From PFJX01 sp040751755 (GTDB taxonomy: Bacteria; Pseudomonadota; Gammaproteobacteria; Burkholderiales; Thiobacillaceae), in NCBI GenBank assembly GCA_040751755.1, contig JBFMHC010000046.1, positions 186,001 through 250,000 of the forward strand: 64,000 nt of DNA, read 5' to 3'. Position 1 is the stretch's first letter. Every line of letters starts with the position of its first letter. A program made the position numbers and the translations under genes. Shown here in pieces: positions 24,578 to 32,192 of the stretch. Below the pieces are notes generated by a model. It ran no database searches, was not told the DNA's origin, and worked only from the letters and a program-made list of their open reading frames with translations.

Positions 24578-26870
24578 AGAGCTCTGGCAGTTTCTCCGGC
24601 AGGCGCTGGATGTTGTCCACCACCGTGTACTGCCGGCCGAAGATGTCGGCCACGTATTCGTCGGCCTTGGGGTCGAGGTTGATGCAGTAGCTGAAGATGC
24701 CCTTCTGGTCGAGTTCGCGCACGGCGCGGCGGGCGTCCTCGATGAGCAGGCGTTCGTCCTGCACGTCCACGTCGGCGGGCTGGCCGTCGGTGAGGATGAG
24801 CATGAGCTTCTTGTCGGCGGGGCGCGCTTCAAGATAGTGGGCGGCATGCCGCATGGCGGCACCCATGCGCGTCGACCAGCCGGCCTCCATGGCTGCCAGG
24901 CGTGCCTTCACCTCGTCCGTGAACCCCTCGGAGTAGCCCTTGATGTGCATGAAACGCACGTCGTGGCGGGTGTTGGAGTGGAAGCCGGCGATGGCGAAGG
25001 GGTCGCCCAGACGCTCGATCGCCCAGGCGAGCAGCGACACGGCCTCCTGGCTGAGTTCCAGGATGGTCTGTTCGGAGCCGGCGACCTTCTCGTTGAGCGA
25101 CTCGGACAGGTCCAGTACCAGGCTCACCGCGATGTTGCGGCCACTGGTCTTGTGGCTCATGTTGATGCGCGGGTCGGGGTTGGAGCCGCCCTTGAAGTCG
25201 ATCAGCGAGCGGATCGCCACGTCGAGGTCCAGCTCGCTGCCTTCCTCCTGGTAGCGGATGCGCACCTTGTCCTGCGGCTTCAGCAGGTCGAGGATGCGTT
25301 TCAGGCGCTTGGCCAGGGCGTCGTTCTTGGCCAGCAGGCGGTCGATGTCGGTCGCGTTGCCCCTGGGGTGCAGGTGTTCGTACAGGCTCACCCAGTCCGG
25401 CCGGTAGGTCTGGCTGTGGTAGTCCCACTCCGGGTAGTGGCGCGGTGGCAGCGACTGGACCTCGGCCTCCTTCTTCCGCGACTTGTCCGGGTCGTCGAAG
25501 AAGTCCTCGTCGTCGCTGTCCTCGATGTACTGCCACATGTGGCGGTTGTCGTCGCGGTAGTCGATGACGGTGTCGTCGAACCAGACCTTGGCGAACTGGT
25601 CGCTCGGGCGGCGGCTGCGTGCCACGTAGGCGAGGGCCAGCTCGGCCATGCTCCGGCTGTCGGATGGGCCGTCCGCCAGCGCGGCGTGGAACTTCGCGAC
25701 GAATTCGTTCAGGAGCGGGTCGGCGTAGCCGTGCTCAGGGTCGAGCAGGGCGCGCGACAGCATGGCCAGGCGGTGGCGCAGGCAGGAGGTGGTCTCCGGG
25801 TCGCAGGCCCCCTCCACCGGCCTGGGGTGCAGGGCCAGGAAGATGCGGCGCAGGCCGGGGTACTCGCGGCACAGCAGGGTCTCGACGCGGCAGTCCTCGA
25901 AGAACTCCACCGCCATGCGCTGGAACGGGCTCCAGTTGTCGGCGATCTGCGCCGTCGTCCAGCGCCGGTGGCCGACCATGTGCGCCAGCACGGCGCGGTA
26001 GCGGTCGAGGCCCTTGACGGCCACCCTGGCCCCCTGCGCCTCGCCCCTCGATGGGGAGGGGAGGATGAAGTCGTCGAACACGTCCGGCACTCGCATGCCG
26101 AGCTTGTCGTAGTAGGGGACGGGCTTGCGCAGCTCATCGAAGGCGGTGGAGTAGGGCACCAGCTGCTCGGCGTCGCGCCACAGGCCGCGCAGGTAGAGGT
26201 CCAGCCTGCGCTCCACGTCGGCGAACAGCACGCCGTGGCGCTCGCGCTGCAGCACGGCGCGGCTGTCGGCGGACTTGAGGCCGAAGTACTCCTCCTGGCG
26301 TTCGGGGTGGTTGCGGTAGTTGCGGATGCCGTAATCAACCCAGTTGCGCACCCCTTCCATGGAGAGCTGGCCGAACAGGAACGGCGCCTGCAGGTAGAAA
26401 TCCGGCAGGCCGGGGCTGGGGAAGGTGGTGTGGTGGCCGTGGATGGAGCCGGTGGTGCGCTCCATGAAGTCCAGGGCGATCTCCAGGTAATGCCGCAACT
26501 GTTCGCGCGAATGCTGACGCCGCGCCACCGGCGCGAGGGTCTGCAGGAAGGGCGTGATGGCCTTGCCGTTGGGCGACTTCTGCATGCGCTGGATGAGGCC
26601 CATCACGTCCGGCAGCGCCTCCTCGCCCAGGGCCTTGGCCACCGAGGGCCATTCCTCCAGGAAGGCGAGCATGGGCTCGACGCCGCGTCCCAGCTTGCCG
26701 ATCACGCGCGCGGCCTCCAGGTAGGCCTGGATGCCGTCGCGCGACAACACCGCCAGGGCCTCCGCCATGACGTCCTCGAACACCTCCTCCACCGGCTTGA
26801 AGCGGGTGTCGAGCTGGGCCCAGTAGGCCTTCATCAGGGGGTGCTGGTATGCGGTTTCGGCTTCGCTCAT
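24558..26870 (-). CDS. cbbO: CbbO, von Willebrand-domain RuBisCO activase subunit (form II module)
   Basis: The 770-residue protein has the CbbO plan: a helical N-terminal part, a middle region with YPEWDYHSQTYRPDWV, and a C-terminal VWA domain with MIDAS DLSES and TDGQPADVDV. It partners the CbbQ at 26911 to reactivate the form II enzyme. A short in-frame insertion around 26037-26063 encodes LPSPSRGEAQGARVA, a peptide typical of translated palindromic repeats, absent from the CbbO at 13507. The start ATG at 26870 follows the cbbQ stop by 40 bases. Confidence 0.93.
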   Translation of the reverse strand: MSEAETAYQHPLMKAYWAQLDTRFKPVEEVFEDVMAEALAVLSRDGIQAYLEAARVIGKLGRGVEPMLAFLEEWPSVAKALGEEALPDVMGLIQRMQKSPNGKAITPFLQTLAPVARRQHSREQLRHYLEIALDFMERTTGSIHGHHTTFPSPGLPDFYLQAPFLFGQLSMEGVRNWVDYGIRNYRNHPERQEEYFGLKSADSRAVLQRERHGVLFADVERRLDLYLRGLWRDAEQLVPYSTAFDELRKPVPYYDKLGMRVPDVFDDFILPSPSRGEAQGARVAVKGLDRYRAVLAHMVGHRRWTTAQIADNWSPFQRMAVEFFEDCRVETLLCREYPGLRRIFLALHPRPVEGACDPETTSCLRHRLAMLSRALLDPEHGYADPLLNEFVAKFHAALADGPSDSRSMAELALAYVARSRRPSDQFAKVWFDDTVIDYRDDNRHMWQYIEDSDDEDFFDDPDKSRKKEAEVQSLPPRHYPEWDYHSQTYRPDWVSLYEHLHPRGNATDIDRLLAKNDALAKRLKRILDLLKPQDKVRIRYQEEGSELDLDVAIRSLIDFKGGSNPDPRINMSHKTSGRNIAVSLVLDLSESLNEKVAGSEQTILELSQEAVSLLAWAIERLGDPFAIAGFHSNTRHDVRFMHIKGYSEGFTDEVKARLAAMEAGWSTRMGAAMRHAAHYLEARPADKKLMLILTDGQPADVDVQDERLLIEDARRAVRELDQKGIFSYCINLDPKADEYVADIFGRQYTVVDNIQRLPEKLPELFMALTK
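26037..26063. repeat. Short palindromic repeat translated in frame within cbbO
   Basis: The 27-base sequence CCTCGCCCCTCGATGGGGAG plus GGGAGG forms a hairpin and belongs to the same C/G-rich palindrome class as 26883-26905 and the ends of the 195-bp elements. It preserves the cbbO reading frame. Confidence 0.6.
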
Positions 26871-26882
26871 GTCTGCTCCACG

Positions 26883-26905
26883 CCCCTCCCCCGTCGGGGG
26901 AGGGG
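26883..26905. repeat. Perfect palindrome between cbbQ and cbbO
   Basis: CCCCTCCCCC-GTC-GGGGGAGGGG forms a 10-bp perfect stem with a 3-base loop in the 40-bp cbbQ-cbbO gap. It resembles the outer arms of the elements at 39965 and 44648. It may stabilise the upstream cbbMQ message. Confidence 0.65.
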
Positions 26906-26910
26906 GGAAA

Positions 26911-27714
26911 TCACGCAAAGACGGTGTCGATGGCGTGGTCCAGGGTCTCGCGGATGTCGGCATCGTCGGTGATCGGCCGCACCAGGGCCATCTGGCAGGC
27001 CTCCACCGGGTTCACGCCGTCTTTGATGAGGGTGGCGGCGTAGACCAGCAGGCGCGTGGAGATGCCCTCGTCGAGTCCATGTCCCTTGAGGTTGCGCGCG
27101 GTCTGGCCGATCTTCACCAGCTTGCCCGCGGTGGCCTCGTCCAGGCCGGTCTCCCTGGCGAGGATGGTGGTCTCCAGCTCGGCTGCCGGGTAGTCGAAGT
27201 CGAAGCCGGTGAAGCGCTGCTTGGTGGACTGCTTCAGGTCCTTCATCAGCGACTGGTAGCCGGGGTTGTAGGAGATCACCAGCTGGAAGTCGGGGTGCGC
27301 CTCGATCAACTCGCCCTTCTTGTCCAGCGGCAGGGTGCGGCGGTGGTCGGTGAGCGGGTGGATGACCACGGTGGTGTCCTGGCGTGCCTCGACGATCTCG
27401 TCCAGGTAGCAGATGGCGCCGATGCGCGCCGCGGTGGTCAGCGGGCCGTCCAGCCAGCGCGTGCCGTTGGCTTCGAGCAGATAGCGGCCGACCAGGTCGG
27501 AGGCGGTCATGTCCTCGTTGCAGGCCACGGTGATCAGCGGCTTGCCCAGTTTCCAGGCCATGTACTCGACGAAGCGCGACTTGCCGCAGCCGGTGGGGCC
27601 TTTCACCATCACCGGCAGGCGGTTGCGATAGGCGGCCTCGTATAGTGCGACCTCGTTGCCCTGGGCCTGGTAGTAGGGTTCCTTGTGGACTTTGTATTGC
27701 TCTTTGTCGGTCAT
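26911..27714 (-). CDS. cbbQ: CbbQ, AAA+ RuBisCO activase ATPase (form II module)
   Basis: This 267-residue AAA+ ATPase has Walker A GPTGCGKS and Walker B ICYLDE, and the same ACNEDMTASDLVGR run as the other CbbQ. The two CbbQ proteins are close paralogues of equal length. I chose the ATG at 27714, with GGAGAG six bases upstream; an ATG two codons earlier would sit directly against that site. It is separated from cbbM by a terminator and repeats. Confidence 0.95.
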   Translation of the reverse strand: MTDKEQYKVHKEPYYQAQGNEVALYEAAYRNRLPVMVKGPTGCGKSRFVEYMAWKLGKPLITVACNEDMTASDLVGRYLLEANGTRWLDGPLTTAARIGAICYLDEIVEARQDTTVVIHPLTDHRRTLPLDKKGELIEAHPDFQLVISYNPGYQSLMKDLKQSTKQRFTGFDFDYPAAELETTILARETGLDEATAGKLVKIGQTARNLKGHGLDEGISTRLLVYAATLIKDGVNPVEACQMALVRPITDDADIRETLDHAIDTVFA

Positions 27715-27735
27715 GATCATCTCTCCAAAGAATCG

Positions 27736-27779
27736 GTCATTCCGGCGCATGCCGGGATCCAGGGGTGCGCCGGAATGAC
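27736..27779. repeat. Inverted repeat with 14-bp perfect arms, dispersed type
   Basis: GTCATTCCGGCGCA (27736-27749) pairs perfectly with TGCGCCGGAATGAC (27766-27779). The motif with GCCGGGATCCAG in the loop resembles widespread intergenic palindromes of proteobacteria. It lies upstream of cbbQ on the minus strand. Confidence 0.75.
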
Positions 27780-27811
27780 GACTCATAGGTCAGGTCGTTC
27801 GATACGGAAGT

Positions 27812-27838
27812 AAAACGCCCCCAAGGGCGGGGGCGTTC
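27812..27838 (-). terminator. Hairpin after cbbM
   Basis: On the minus strand a 9-bp stem AACGCCCCC / GGGGGCGTT with a 6-base loop is followed by TTA. It is about 90 bases beyond the cbbM stop. The short T tract makes it a moderate terminator or an RNA-stabilising hairpin that limits cbbQO expression relative to cbbM. Confidence 0.6.
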
Positions 27839-27840
27839 GT

Positions 27841-27916
27841 TGGGTGGGTTAGCGACGCTGTCGCGTAACCCGCCGTCCCGCTGTGGTGGGTTACGGCCTC
27901 GCGGCCCAACCCACCC
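27841..27916. repeat. Tandem pair of REP-like hairpins after cbbM
   Basis: Two consecutive hairpins, GTGGGTTAGCGACGCTGTCG with its CGTAACCC return, and GTGGGTTACGGCCTCGCGGC with its CCAACCCACC return, share the GTGGGTTA arm. This is the look of REP-type intergenic repeats seen in many gamma- and betaproteobacteria. They directly follow the cbbM stop on the minus strand. Confidence 0.7.
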
Positions 27917-27923
27917 TGCAGCA

Positions 27924-29303
27924 TTACTTGTGCACGCCCAGCTTCTCGCGCCAGCCGGGGAACAGCTTGTCGGCATCCTTGGGGAAGGACTCGAAGGCGC
28001 GGGCGAATTCCTTGTGCTCCTTGGCCCACTCGATCGGGTCGGCACCGGCCTTCCAGCACTCGTAGGACTGGCGCAGGGAGATCGCGCCGGCCGCCGGGCT
28101 GTCGATGTGGCCGTAGGAGCCGCCGCCGGCGGTGTTGATCACGTTGCCGTGGCCCAGGTTCTCGAAGAAGCCGGGCAGGCGCAGGGCGTTCATGCCACCG
28201 GAGATGATCGGGGTGGTGGGCTTCATGCCGTACCACTTCTGGAAGTAGACCGGGCCCTGGCACTCGTCGCGCTCGATCATGTAGGCGATGTTGCGGTCGT
28301 CGCCTTCGCCCTCCATCTTGCCGTAGCCCATGGTGCCGACGTGGATGCCGGAGGCACCCTGCAGACGGCTCATCTTGGCCAGCACGAAGGCGGTGTAGCC
28401 GCGCTTGGAGCTGGGGGAGGTGACGGCGCCGTGGCCGGCACGGTGGTAGTGCAGGTACTGGCCGGGGTACTGACGGCGGGCGGTGGTGACCATGCCCGGG
28501 CCGCCGACGTAGCCGTCGACCAGGAAGGCCAGCTTGTCGGCATCGGGGCCGAACACTTCCAGGGCGTAGTCGGCACGGGCGCACATCTCGTAGTGGTCGT
28601 CGGCGGTGATGTTCATGGAGAACAGCTTGGCCTGGCCGGTTTCGTCCTGGGCGCGCTTCATGGCGTCATAGACCAGCGGCAGCACCTTCTTCAGCGGGCA
28701 GAACACCTGGTTGCCCTGGGGCTCGTCGTTCTTGATGAAGTCGCCACCCAGCCAGAACTGGTAGGCGGCCTTGGCGAACGGTTCGGGACGCAGGCCCAGC
28801 TTGGGCTTGATGATGGTGCCGGCGATGTAGCCGCCGTCCTTGACCGGGCGGCCGAGGATGCGCCACAGGTTGGAGATGTCGGTGGCGGGGCCGTCGAACA
28901 TCTGGATGGCGCGCTCGGGCACGTAGAAGTCGATCATCTTGGCGTGCTCGATGTCGCCCATGCCCTGGTTGTTGCCGATGGCCAGGGTCAGGAAGGAGAC
29001 CAGCATGAAGCGGCCGTCGGTGACGTTGCGGTCGAACAGCTCCAGAGGATAGGCAATGCGCATGTCCTCGGTGGCTTCGTCGATGTAGTACACCAGGGCG
29101 TCGACGCCCTTGGTGAAGTCATCGGTGGTGGAGACTTCGACGTTGGTGCCGGTGGAGGACTCGGCGGCGAAGTGGGCGGCGGCTTCCAGGTAACCGTAGC
29201 CGGCCTTGGGTTTCATCTTGTAGGCGACGAGGATGTGCTTGCCGCCCTTGATCAGGTCTTCTTCCTTGAGGCTGAGGTCGGCATAGCGTGCGGACTGATC
29301 CAT
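27924..29303 (-). CDS. cbbM: Form II RuBisCO
   Basis: The 459-residue protein has form II motifs: GTIIKPKLGLRPEPF, the carbamylation-site GGDFIKNDEPQGNQ and loop 6 MGYGKMEGEGDD. It is a dimer-type enzyme with low specificity that works best at high CO2 and low oxygen. It has no small subunit. It heads cbbM-cbbQ-cbbO and is divergent from its own cbbR. Length and start (MDQSARYADLSL) match the family. Confidence 0.98.
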   Translation of the reverse strand: MDQSARYADLSLKEEDLIKGGKHILVAYKMKPKAGYGYLEAAAHFAAESSTGTNVEVSTTDDFTKGVDALVYYIDEATEDMRIAYPLELFDRNVTDGRFMLVSFLTLAIGNNQGMGDIEHAKMIDFYVPERAIQMFDGPATDISNLWRILGRPVKDGGYIAGTIIKPKLGLRPEPFAKAAYQFWLGGDFIKNDEPQGNQVFCPLKKVLPLVYDAMKRAQDETGQAKLFSMNITADDHYEMCARADYALEVFGPDADKLAFLVDGYVGGPGMVTTARRQYPGQYLHYHRAGHGAVTSPSSKRGYTAFVLAKMSRLQGASGIHVGTMGYGKMEGEGDDRNIAYMIERDECQGPVYFQKWYGMKPTTPIISGGMNALRLPGFFENLGHGNVINTAGGGSYGHIDSPAAGAISLRQSYECWKAGADPIEWAKEHKEFARAFESFPKDADKLFPGWREKLGVHK

Positions 29304-29454
29304 GAGTTGCTCCTATAGAGATGCGCAGGTGTGGATTGGATTCCCCGTTTGGCGGGAGGGCCTACTGAGAGTGGCGGCACTATAGGCAAGTCATACCATA
29401 AGGAAAATTAACAATTTCTGATTTATCTCATAAGCAAATGCTTATAATTTGGCG
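29304..29454. promoter_or_regulatory. Divergent promoter/operator between cbbM and cbbR
   Basis: The 151-bp gap is AT-rich from 29392 to 29450. It has a perfect inverted repeat ATAAGCA-AA-TGCTTAT at 29430-29445 and a TATAAT at 29443-29448. That TATAAT is only six bases from the cbbR ATG, and no ribosome site is visible, so cbbR could be leaderless. The palindrome is a good candidate operator for autoregulation. All of this is inference from sequence. Confidence 0.6.
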
Positions 29455-30357
29455 ATGCTGCATCTGACGCTCCGCCAGCTCAAGGTCTTCGAATCCGCTG
29501 CCCGACACCTCTCGTTCTCGCGCGCGGCGGAAGAGTTGCACATGTCGCAGCCGGCGGTGTCGATGCAGATGAAGAAGCTCACCGAGGACATCGGCCAGCC
29601 GCTCCTGGAACAGAATGGCAAGCGTGTGCGGCTGACCCCGGCGGGCCAGGAGCTGGCCAACGCCGCGCGCGAGATCCTCGCCACCCTGAAGCGCTTCGAA
29701 CTCTCTCTGGTGGCGCGCCAGGGCCTGAGCGGCGGCCACCTGCGCCTGGTCGCCATCACCACCGCCACCTACTTCGTGCCGCGCCTGCTCGGCGAGTTCG
29801 CGCAACTGCATCCGGGCGTCAAGGTGAACCTGCGCGTCACCAACCGCGAGCAGGTGCTGGAGAGCCTGTCCTCGGGCCTGGAGGACCTCTACATCCTCGG
29901 ACAGCCGCCGGAAGGCATGGCCGTCACCGCCATCCCCTTCCTAGAGAACCCCTTGGTGGTGCTGGCCCCGCCCAGCCACCCGCTGGCGCGCCGGAAGAAC
30001 ATCCCGCTTGAGCGCCTGGCGGAAGAACCCTGGCTGTTGCGCGAGGCCGGTTCCGGCACGCGCAAGGCCGCGGAACGCCTGTTCGCGGAACACGGTCTGA
30101 AGCTGACCGCGCGCATGGAGCTGGGCAGCAACGAGGCCATCAAGCAGGCGGTGCTGGCCGGCCTGGGCATCGCCGTGATGTCGCGCCACGCACTCGCCCT
30201 GCACGCCCCGGAGCAGTTCAGCGTGCTGGATGTGGAGGGCTTCCCGATCCAGCGGCAGTGGTACGCTGTGCATCCCGCCGGACGCCAACGCACCGTCGTG
30301 GCGCGGACCTTCCTCGATTTTCTGCTCGCCCACGGGCCGCAATACCACACGCCATGA
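29455..30357 (+). CDS. cbbR: LysR-type regulator CbbR, form II RuBisCO module
   Basis: The 300-residue protein has the helix-turn-helix LSFSRAAEELHMSQPAVSMQ near the N-terminus and the effector domain motifs AITTATYFVPRLLGEF and AGSGTRKA. It is divergent from cbbM and is its probable activator. I chose the ATG at 29455, because the alternative TTG two codons upstream has no support. The stop overlaps the next gene's start as ATGA (30354-30357), which is unusual for a cbbR. Confidence 0.92.
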   Translation: MLHLTLRQLKVFESAARHLSFSRAAEELHMSQPAVSMQMKKLTEDIGQPLLEQNGKRVRLTPAGQELANAAREILATLKRFELSLVARQGLSGGHLRLVAITTATYFVPRLLGEFAQLHPGVKVNLRVTNREQVLESLSSGLEDLYILGQPPEGMAVTAIPFLENPLVVLAPPSHPLARRKNIPLERLAEEPWLLREAGSGTRKAAERLFAEHGLKLTARMELGSNEAIKQAVLAGLGIAVMSRHALALHAPEQFSVLDVEGFPIQRQWYAVHPAGRQRTVVARTFLDFLLAHGPQYHTP

Positions 30358-31616
30358 CACCCACCGAACTCAATCACGCCATCGAGGCGCTCGAACGCTG
30401 CCTCGACTTCTCCCGCCCTGCGGACGTGCAGCTCTCCGCCTTCTTCCGCGACTATCCCAAGCTGGGCGGACGCGAGCGCGGCCTGGTGGCGGAGGCGGTG
30501 TACGGCGTGCTGCGGCGCCTGCGCACCCTGGAGTTCCTGGCACGCGGCGACAAGCCCCGCGCCACGCCGCGCCGCCTGGTGATCGCCTGGCTGGCGCGCT
30601 TCGGCGGCCACAACCTGCGCGAGCTGGAGCCACTGGTGGGCCGGAGCGACATCGAATGGCTGCGCGGCATCAAGGGCGCGGACCTGGGGGGGCTCTCCGC
30701 CGCCGAGGCCCTGGACCTGCCGGACTGGCTGCACGAACGCCTGGCGGCACAGTACGGCGACGAACTGCCGGCCCTGATGGCGGCCTTGAACGCCCCGGCG
30801 CCGCTCGACCTGCGCGTCAACGTCGCCAAGCTCTCGCGCGACGAGGCCCTGTCGGCGCTCGCCGCGGGCGGCCTGGCGGCGGCGCCGACGCCCTATTCGC
30901 CGCTCGGCCTGCGCATGCAGGGCAAGCCGGCATTGCAGAAGCACCCGCTGTTCCTCGACGGCAGCCTGGAGGTTCAGGACGAGGGCAGCCAGCTGCTCGG
31001 CCAGCTGCTGGCGCCGCGGCGCGGCGAGATGGTGTGCGACTTCTGCGCCGGCGCGGGCGGCAAGACCCTGCTTCTGGGGGCGCTGATGCGCAACTCCGGG
31101 CGCCTCTACGCCTTCGACGTCTCGGAGAAGCGCCTGGCGAAGCTGAAGCCGCGCTTGGCGCGTTCCGGCCTCTCCAACGTGCAGGCGCAGGTGCTGGCGA
31201 GCGAGCGCGATGCCAAGGTCAAGCGACTGGCCGGCAAGTTCGACCGTGTGCTGGTGGATGCCCCCTGCTCGGGGCTCGGCACCCTGCGCCGCAACCCCGA
31301 CCTGAAGTGGCGCCAGACCCCGGATTCGCTCGCCGAGCTGACCGCCAAGCAGGCGGCCATCCTCGATTCGGCCAGCCGTCTGGCGAAGCCCGGCGGCCGC
31401 CTGGTCTACGCCACCTGCAGCCTGCTGACGGAGGAGAACGAGACCGTCGTCAGCGCCTTCCTCGCGGCGCACCCGGAATTCCGCCTGCTGCCTGCCGGCG
31501 AGGTGCTGGCGGCGCAGCGCATCGAGCTGGCGGCGGGTGACTTCCTGCGCCTCGACCCCGCGCACCACGCCACCGACGGCTTCTTCGCCGCGGTGCTGGA
31601 GCGCGCCGCCACATGA
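30354..31616 (+). CDS. RsmB/NOP-family RNA cytosine-5 methyltransferase
   Basis: The 420-residue protein has the SAM-binding motif CDFCAGAGGKTLLL, the catalytic DAPCSGLGTLRRNPDLKW and the second-cysteine motif YATCSLLTEENE. These are the marks of RNA m5C methyltransferases such as RsmB. An N-terminal NusB-like helical part is present but shortened. It overlaps both neighbours by four bases (ATGA), so it is expressed with cbbR and the PLD gene. The exact target base is not clear. Confidence 0.88.
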   Translation: MTPTELNHAIEALERCLDFSRPADVQLSAFFRDYPKLGGRERGLVAEAVYGVLRRLRTLEFLARGDKPRATPRRLVIAWLARFGGHNLRELEPLVGRSDIEWLRGIKGADLGGLSAAEALDLPDWLHERLAAQYGDELPALMAALNAPAPLDLRVNVAKLSRDEALSALAAGGLAAAPTPYSPLGLRMQGKPALQKHPLFLDGSLEVQDEGSQLLGQLLAPRRGEMVCDFCAGAGGKTLLLGALMRNSGRLYAFDVSEKRLAKLKPRLARSGLSNVQAQVLASERDAKVKRLAGKFDRVLVDAPCSGLGTLRRNPDLKWRQTPDSLAELTAKQAAILDSASRLAKPGGRLVYATCSLLTEENETVVSAFLAAHPEFRLLPAGEVLAAQRIELAAGDFLRLDPAHHATDGFFAAVLERAAT

Positions 31617-32164
31617 GCGCGTGGCGCTGGCTCCTGCTGCTCGCCGGCCTGGGGCCGGCGCTGGCGTGGGCGGGCGAGCCGCTGGCGCTCGCGGCGCGCG
31701 GCAGCGTGGAGGTGGCCTTCACGCCGGGCGACGATGCGGGGGCGCTGATCGTGCGCCACATCGGCCTGGCGCGGAGGCAGGTGCTGGTGCAGGCCTACAG
31801 CCTCACCCACAGGCAGATCGCCGAGGCCCTCGTGGCGGCGCAGCGGCGCGGCGTGGAGGTGCAGATCATCGTCGACCGGCAGCAGATGGAGAGCATCCGC
31901 ACCAGCCTGGTCGGCTGGCTGGTGCAGCAGGGCATGACGGTGTGGATGGACGGCGAGCATGCCGCCGCGCACAACAAGGTGATGGTGCTGGATGCCGGCA
32001 CGCCCGGCGCGACGCTGATCACCGGCAGTTTCAACTTCACCCACGCGGCGCAGTACCGCAACGCCGAGAACGTGCTGGTGCTGGGCGGCAATCCGCCGCT
32101 CGCGGACGCCTACGCCGCGAACTGGCGCCGGCACCGCATCCACAGCCTGCGCCTGCAACCCTGA
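31613..32164 (+). CDS. Exported phospholipase D-family protein (single HKD motif)
   Basis: The 183-residue protein starts with a signal peptide (MSAWRWLLLLAGLGPALAWA). It has one HKD motif, HNKVMVLD, followed by TGSFNFTHAAQYRNAEN. Single-motif members act as dimers and include the periplasmic nuclease Nuc. Here a periplasmic phosphodiesterase or nuclease role is likely. The start overlaps the methyltransferase stop. Confidence 0.85.
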   Translation: MSAWRWLLLLAGLGPALAWAGEPLALAARGSVEVAFTPGDDAGALIVRHIGLARRQVLVQAYSLTHRQIAEALVAAQRRGVEVQIIVDRQQMESIRTSLVGWLVQQGMTVWMDGEHAAAHNKVMVLDAGTPGATLITGSFNFTHAAQYRNAENVLVLGGNPPLADAYAANWRRHRIHSLRLQP

Positions 32165-32192
32165 GCGAGACGCCTTCCCTTCGACGTAACCC

